Positions 61,677 through 64,000 of a DNA stretch of 64,000 nt are shown piece after piece. The first letter of the stretch is position 1, and each line of letters starts with the position of its first letter. Source of the DNA: Nonomuraea rhodomycinica (lineage in GTDB: Bacteria; Actinomycetota; Actinomycetes; Streptosporangiales; Streptosporangiaceae); the NCBI RefSeq assembly GCF_013363995.1, contig NZ_JABWGO010000015.1, positions 1-64,000 of the forward strand. Reading direction: 5' to 3'. The position numbers and the translations under genes are program-made. The notes below the pieces were generated by a model. That model saw nothing but the letters and a program-made list of their open reading frames with translations, ran no database searches and was not told where the DNA came from.

Positions 61677-63605
61677 ATGAGCGACATCGACCCGCGCCGG
61701 GCGCGCGACCTCGGGATGGACCGGCCGATTTCGCGCCGTGACTTCTTCGACGGCTTCGCCGTGGCCGCGGGAGCGGCGGCGGTGGGCGCGGTCACCGGGA
61801 TCCCGCTCCTCCACGGCGGCCGCGGCGCGCGGCGGCCCGTGGAGCCCCCGTACCCGCCGGCGCTCACCGGGCTGCGGGGCGACGACCCCGACGCGCTCAG
61901 CGTGCCGCACGCGCTGCGCGACGGCCGCTTCTGGGAGCACGCCGGCGCGCCCCATCCCACCGGCGAGAGCTACGACCTGGTGGTGGTGGGCGCCGGCGTC
62001 AGCGGAGTCACCGCCGCCCACGAGTGGCTGCGGCGCGACCCGAAGGCCCGCGTGCTCGTCCTCGACAACCACGACGAGATCGGCGGGCACGCGCGGCGCA
62101 ACGAGTTCAGGGGCGGCGCCCGGCCGGGACCGCTGATCGGGCCGGGCGGCTCGCCGTCGCTCGGCCCGCCCGAGGCGTGGACGCCCGAGGGCAAGGAGCT
62201 GCTCGCCCTCCTCGGCGTCGAGCCGGACACGCTGGCCGGCCGCGTGGACCGCGAGCTCTACCCGGGGCTCGGGCTGCGCAAGGGCGTGATGTGCGACCGG
62301 GAGGCGTTCGGGCACGACCGGCTGGTGGCCTTCGAGCCCGGCGGGCGGGCCGAGGACTGGGTGAGCCGCCTGCCGATCGCCGAGCAGGCCCGCCGTGACC
62401 TGGTCATGCTCTGCACCGACCCGCCCGACTGGTTCTCCGGGATGGCCGACGAGGAGAAGGAGCGGCGGCTGGCGGAGCTGACCTACTCGGCGTTCCTGCT
62501 GGAGGTGTGCGGGGTCCACCCGGACGTGGAGCGGTTCTGCCGCACGATGCCGTGCGCCCGCTGGGGCCTCGGCGCCGACGCCTTCGGCGCGATCGACGCC
62601 TGGGGGACGGCGCGCCGGTGGGACTTCCCCGGCTTCGGCGGCCTGGGCCTCGACCGGGGCAAGCCGTCGCGGTTCAACTCGCCCACGGTGCGCAAGGAGT
62701 GGGACGCGGGCGCGCCGGTCCGCTTCCCCGAGGGCAACCAGGCGCTGGTGCGGATGCTGGTGGGCCGGATGGTCCCCGGCTTCGCCGGCTCCTCGTCCGC
62801 GGACGGCGTGACCACGGCCGCCTACGACTACGCCCGCCTGGACCGGCCGGGCGGCCGGGTCCGCGTCCGGCTGTCCAGCCCCGTGGTGTCGGTGCGCGAC
62901 GACGGCTCCGCCGCGACGGTCGGCTACTTCGACGGCTACCGGCTGAGGACCGTGAGCGCGGGGGCCGTGGTGCTCGCCTGCTGGCACACCGTCATCCCGT
63001 ACCTCGTGCCGGAGCTGCCGGCCGACCAGCGGCGCGCGCTGCGGGCCGCCGTCAAGACGCCCGTGCTGCACGCCACCGTACGGCTGCGCGACTGGCGGGC
63101 CTGGCACCGTGCGGGGGTGCGGGCCGTGCGGTGGACGGGCGCGTACTGGTGCCAGACGGAGCTGGGACGGCCCGTGAGCGCCCCCGGCTACCAGTGCCCC
63201 ACGGACCCCGCCGAGCCGATCCTGGCGCATCTGGTGGCCGCGCCGAGCCGCTCGGAGCTCGGGCCGGCCCGTGGGGCCGCCGCGGGCCGGCAGGAGCTCC
63301 TCAAGGTGCCGTACGAGGAGCTGGAGTACACGCTGCGCGACCAGCTCACCCGGCTGCTGGAGCCGCACGGCTTCGACCCGGCCGCCGACGTCGAGGCCGT
63401 CACGGTCAACCGGTGGGGGCACGGGTACGCGCCCGAGTACCGCAGGCCGTGGGACGGCTTCTACCCCGACGGCCCGCTCCCCGCGGAGGCCGCCCGGCGG
63501 CCGTTCGGCCGGATCGCGATCGCGAACGCCGACGCCGAGCCGGGGGGCGGCTTCGACTCCGCGGTCACGGCGGCCTACCGGGCGGTGGACGACCTGACCC
63601 GCTGA
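61677..63605 (+). CDS. Spermidine-dehydrogenase-like flavoprotein, Tat-exported
   Basis: 642 residues. A twin-arginine signal (PISRRDFFDGFAVAAGAAAV) precedes a FAD-binding amine-oxidase fold: YDLVVVGAGVSGVTAAHEWL, a dinucleotide-binding E/D segment VLVLDNHDEIGGHARRNEF, and the C-terminal GRIAIANADAEPGGGFDSAV. This matches SpdH-type spermidine dehydrogenases, which oxidise polyamines outside the cytoplasmic membrane. ATG 61677 is chosen; ATG 61665 adds four residues. No ribosome site is clear for either. Confidence 0.82.
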   Translation: MSDIDPRRARDLGMDRPISRRDFFDGFAVAAGAAAVGAVTGIPLLHGGRGARRPVEPPYPPALTGLRGDDPDALSVPHALRDGRFWEHAGAPHPTGESYDLVVVGAGVSGVTAAHEWLRRDPKARVLVLDNHDEIGGHARRNEFRGGARPGPLIGPGGSPSLGPPEAWTPEGKELLALLGVEPDTLAGRVDRELYPGLGLRKGVMCDREAFGHDRLVAFEPGGRAEDWVSRLPIAEQARRDLVMLCTDPPDWFSGMADEEKERRLAELTYSAFLLEVCGVHPDVERFCRTMPCARWGLGADAFGAIDAWGTARRWDFPGFGGLGLDRGKPSRFNSPTVRKEWDAGAPVRFPEGNQALVRMLVGRMVPGFAGSSSADGVTTAAYDYARLDRPGGRVRVRLSSPVVSVRDDGSAATVGYFDGYRLRTVSAGAVVLACWHTVIPYLVPELPADQRRALRAAVKTPVLHATVRLRDWRAWHRAGVRAVRWTGAYWCQTELGRPVSAPGYQCPTDPAEPILAHLVAAPSRSELGPARGAAAGRQELLKVPYEELEYTLRDQLTRLLEPHGFDPAADVEAVTVNRWGHGYAPEYRRPWDGFYPDGPLPAEAARRPFGRIAIANADAEPGGGFDSAVTAAYRAVDDLTR

Positions 63606-63664
63606 CGCGCCGGCCCACCGCACGACCTGACCCGCCGACCCGACCGACGGCCTGGCCGGCCGAC

Positions 63665-64000
63665 CTAACCGACGGCTTTCAGGGTGGCCTCCCAGAGGCG
63701 CTCGGCCAGGGCCGGGTCGGACATGGTGGCCGGCACCTCCCGGGGCTCCCGCCCGTCGAAGTACCGGCCCTGGTGCTCCACCCCGTCGCGGTGCGTGGCC
63801 AGGTGGACCAGGGTGCGCGCCCCGTGCTCGGGCGGCTTGGCGTACCCGGGCAGCGCCAGGAAGACCCGCATGAGCAGCGACCCGGAGGCGAACCCGGTGC
63901 GGATCACCCCCGGGTGGAAGCACGTGGCCGCCACCCCGCGGGCCGCGAGCCCGACCGTGAACAGCGCGTTGGCCTGCTTGGTGTCGCCGTACTGGAGCCA
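63665..64000 (-). CDS. Short-chain dehydrogenase/reductase (N-terminus missing)
   Basis: The gene runs off the right edge; 111 codons are inside. It contains the SDR active site YGDTKQANALF (YxxxK) and the following PG motif HPGVIRTGFASG, then a region with GYAKPPEHGARTLVHLAT, typical of retinol-dehydrogenase/protochlorophyllide-reductase-like SDRs. The stop is TAG at 63665-63667. It is convergent with the SpdH-like gene, 59 bp away. Confidence 0.85.
   Translation of the reverse strand, partial: WLQYGDTKQANALFTVGLAARGVAATCFHPGVIRTGFASGSLLMRVFLALPGYAKPPEHGARTLVHLATHRDGVEHQGRYFDGREPREVPATMSDPALAERLWEATLKAVG

Noticed and set aside
61482..63923. An 813-codon minus-strand frame opposite the SpdH-like gene
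   Set aside because: The plus-strand frame has a Tat signal and flavin motifs; the minus frame is compositionally a shadow.

Overview
The window is about 70-75% GC with dense, alternating-strand genes, many GTG starts and many start codons that sit 6-7 nt downstream of a TAnnnT hexamer with no ribosome binding site. That, plus gene content (Osa-like HAMP-array kinase, DUF3151, NYN protein, ECF41 sigma factor, several TetR/MarR/Lrp regulators), points to chromosomal DNA of a large-genome actinomycete. A Streptosporangiales member such as Nonomuraea is my guess, by inference only. No tRNA, rRNA, CRISPR array, IS element, prophage or origin was recognised.

Layout. 1-8 kb: end of a berberine-bridge-type oxidase, then a stress-signalling block made of a GAF/PP2C phosphatase divergent from a giant HAMP-array hybrid histidine kinase, its partner response regulator, and an eRF1-like (baeRF) protein. 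8-12.7 kb: an NYN-domain protein and a remarkable single protein that fuses an ECF-type sigma factor, a zinc-finger anti-sigma-like segment, a membrane helix and a large exported domain full of tandem repeats. 12.8-17.5 kb: housekeeping genes pyrE, DedA, class II fructose-bisphosphate aldolase, DUF3151 and purA, the last with a promoter followed by a leader hairpin. 17.5-38.8 kb: accessory region of small regulator-plus-target modules (GNATs, GDPD, Lrp, NmrA-like dehydrogenases, FAD monooxygenases, NTF2-like proteins, LysE exporter, TetR, MarR, AraC and UTRA-domain regulators, a HigBA-like toxin-antitoxin locus, PAP2 phosphatase, ECF41 sigma factor with its oxidoreductase). It also carries decayed gene pieces and several good palindromic operators. 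39-45.5 kb: CorA, purD-purC, a Cys-containing MurA paralogue and a regulator with a C-terminal helix-turn-helix. 45.9-51.2 kb: rhodanese, EamA exporter, HisC/Pat aminotransferase, a monooxygenase/TetR divergent pair, and an NrtR-like Nudix regulator. 51.2-60.6 kb: a cell-surface glycan cluster (DUF4434-like protein, two GT4-like glycosyltransferases, UDP-ManNAc dehydrogenase, UDP-GlcNAc 2-epimerase, two-domain glycosyltransferase). 60.6-64 kb: a lipoprotein, a Tat-exported spermidine-dehydrogenase-like flavoprotein, and a truncated SDR gene.

How it fits together. Two envelope or stress-sensing systems (the Osa-like phosphorelay and the membrane-anchored sigma fusion) lie beside central purine/pyrimidine genes. 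purD and purC overlap and form an operon with murA probably attached, while purA stands apart. The glycan cluster can make UDP-ManNAcA from UDP-GlcNAc with the epimerase and dehydrogenase, and has at least three transferases to use it. The 20-38 kb region is a patchwork of autoregulated modules in which the operator palindromes are readable directly in the DNA.
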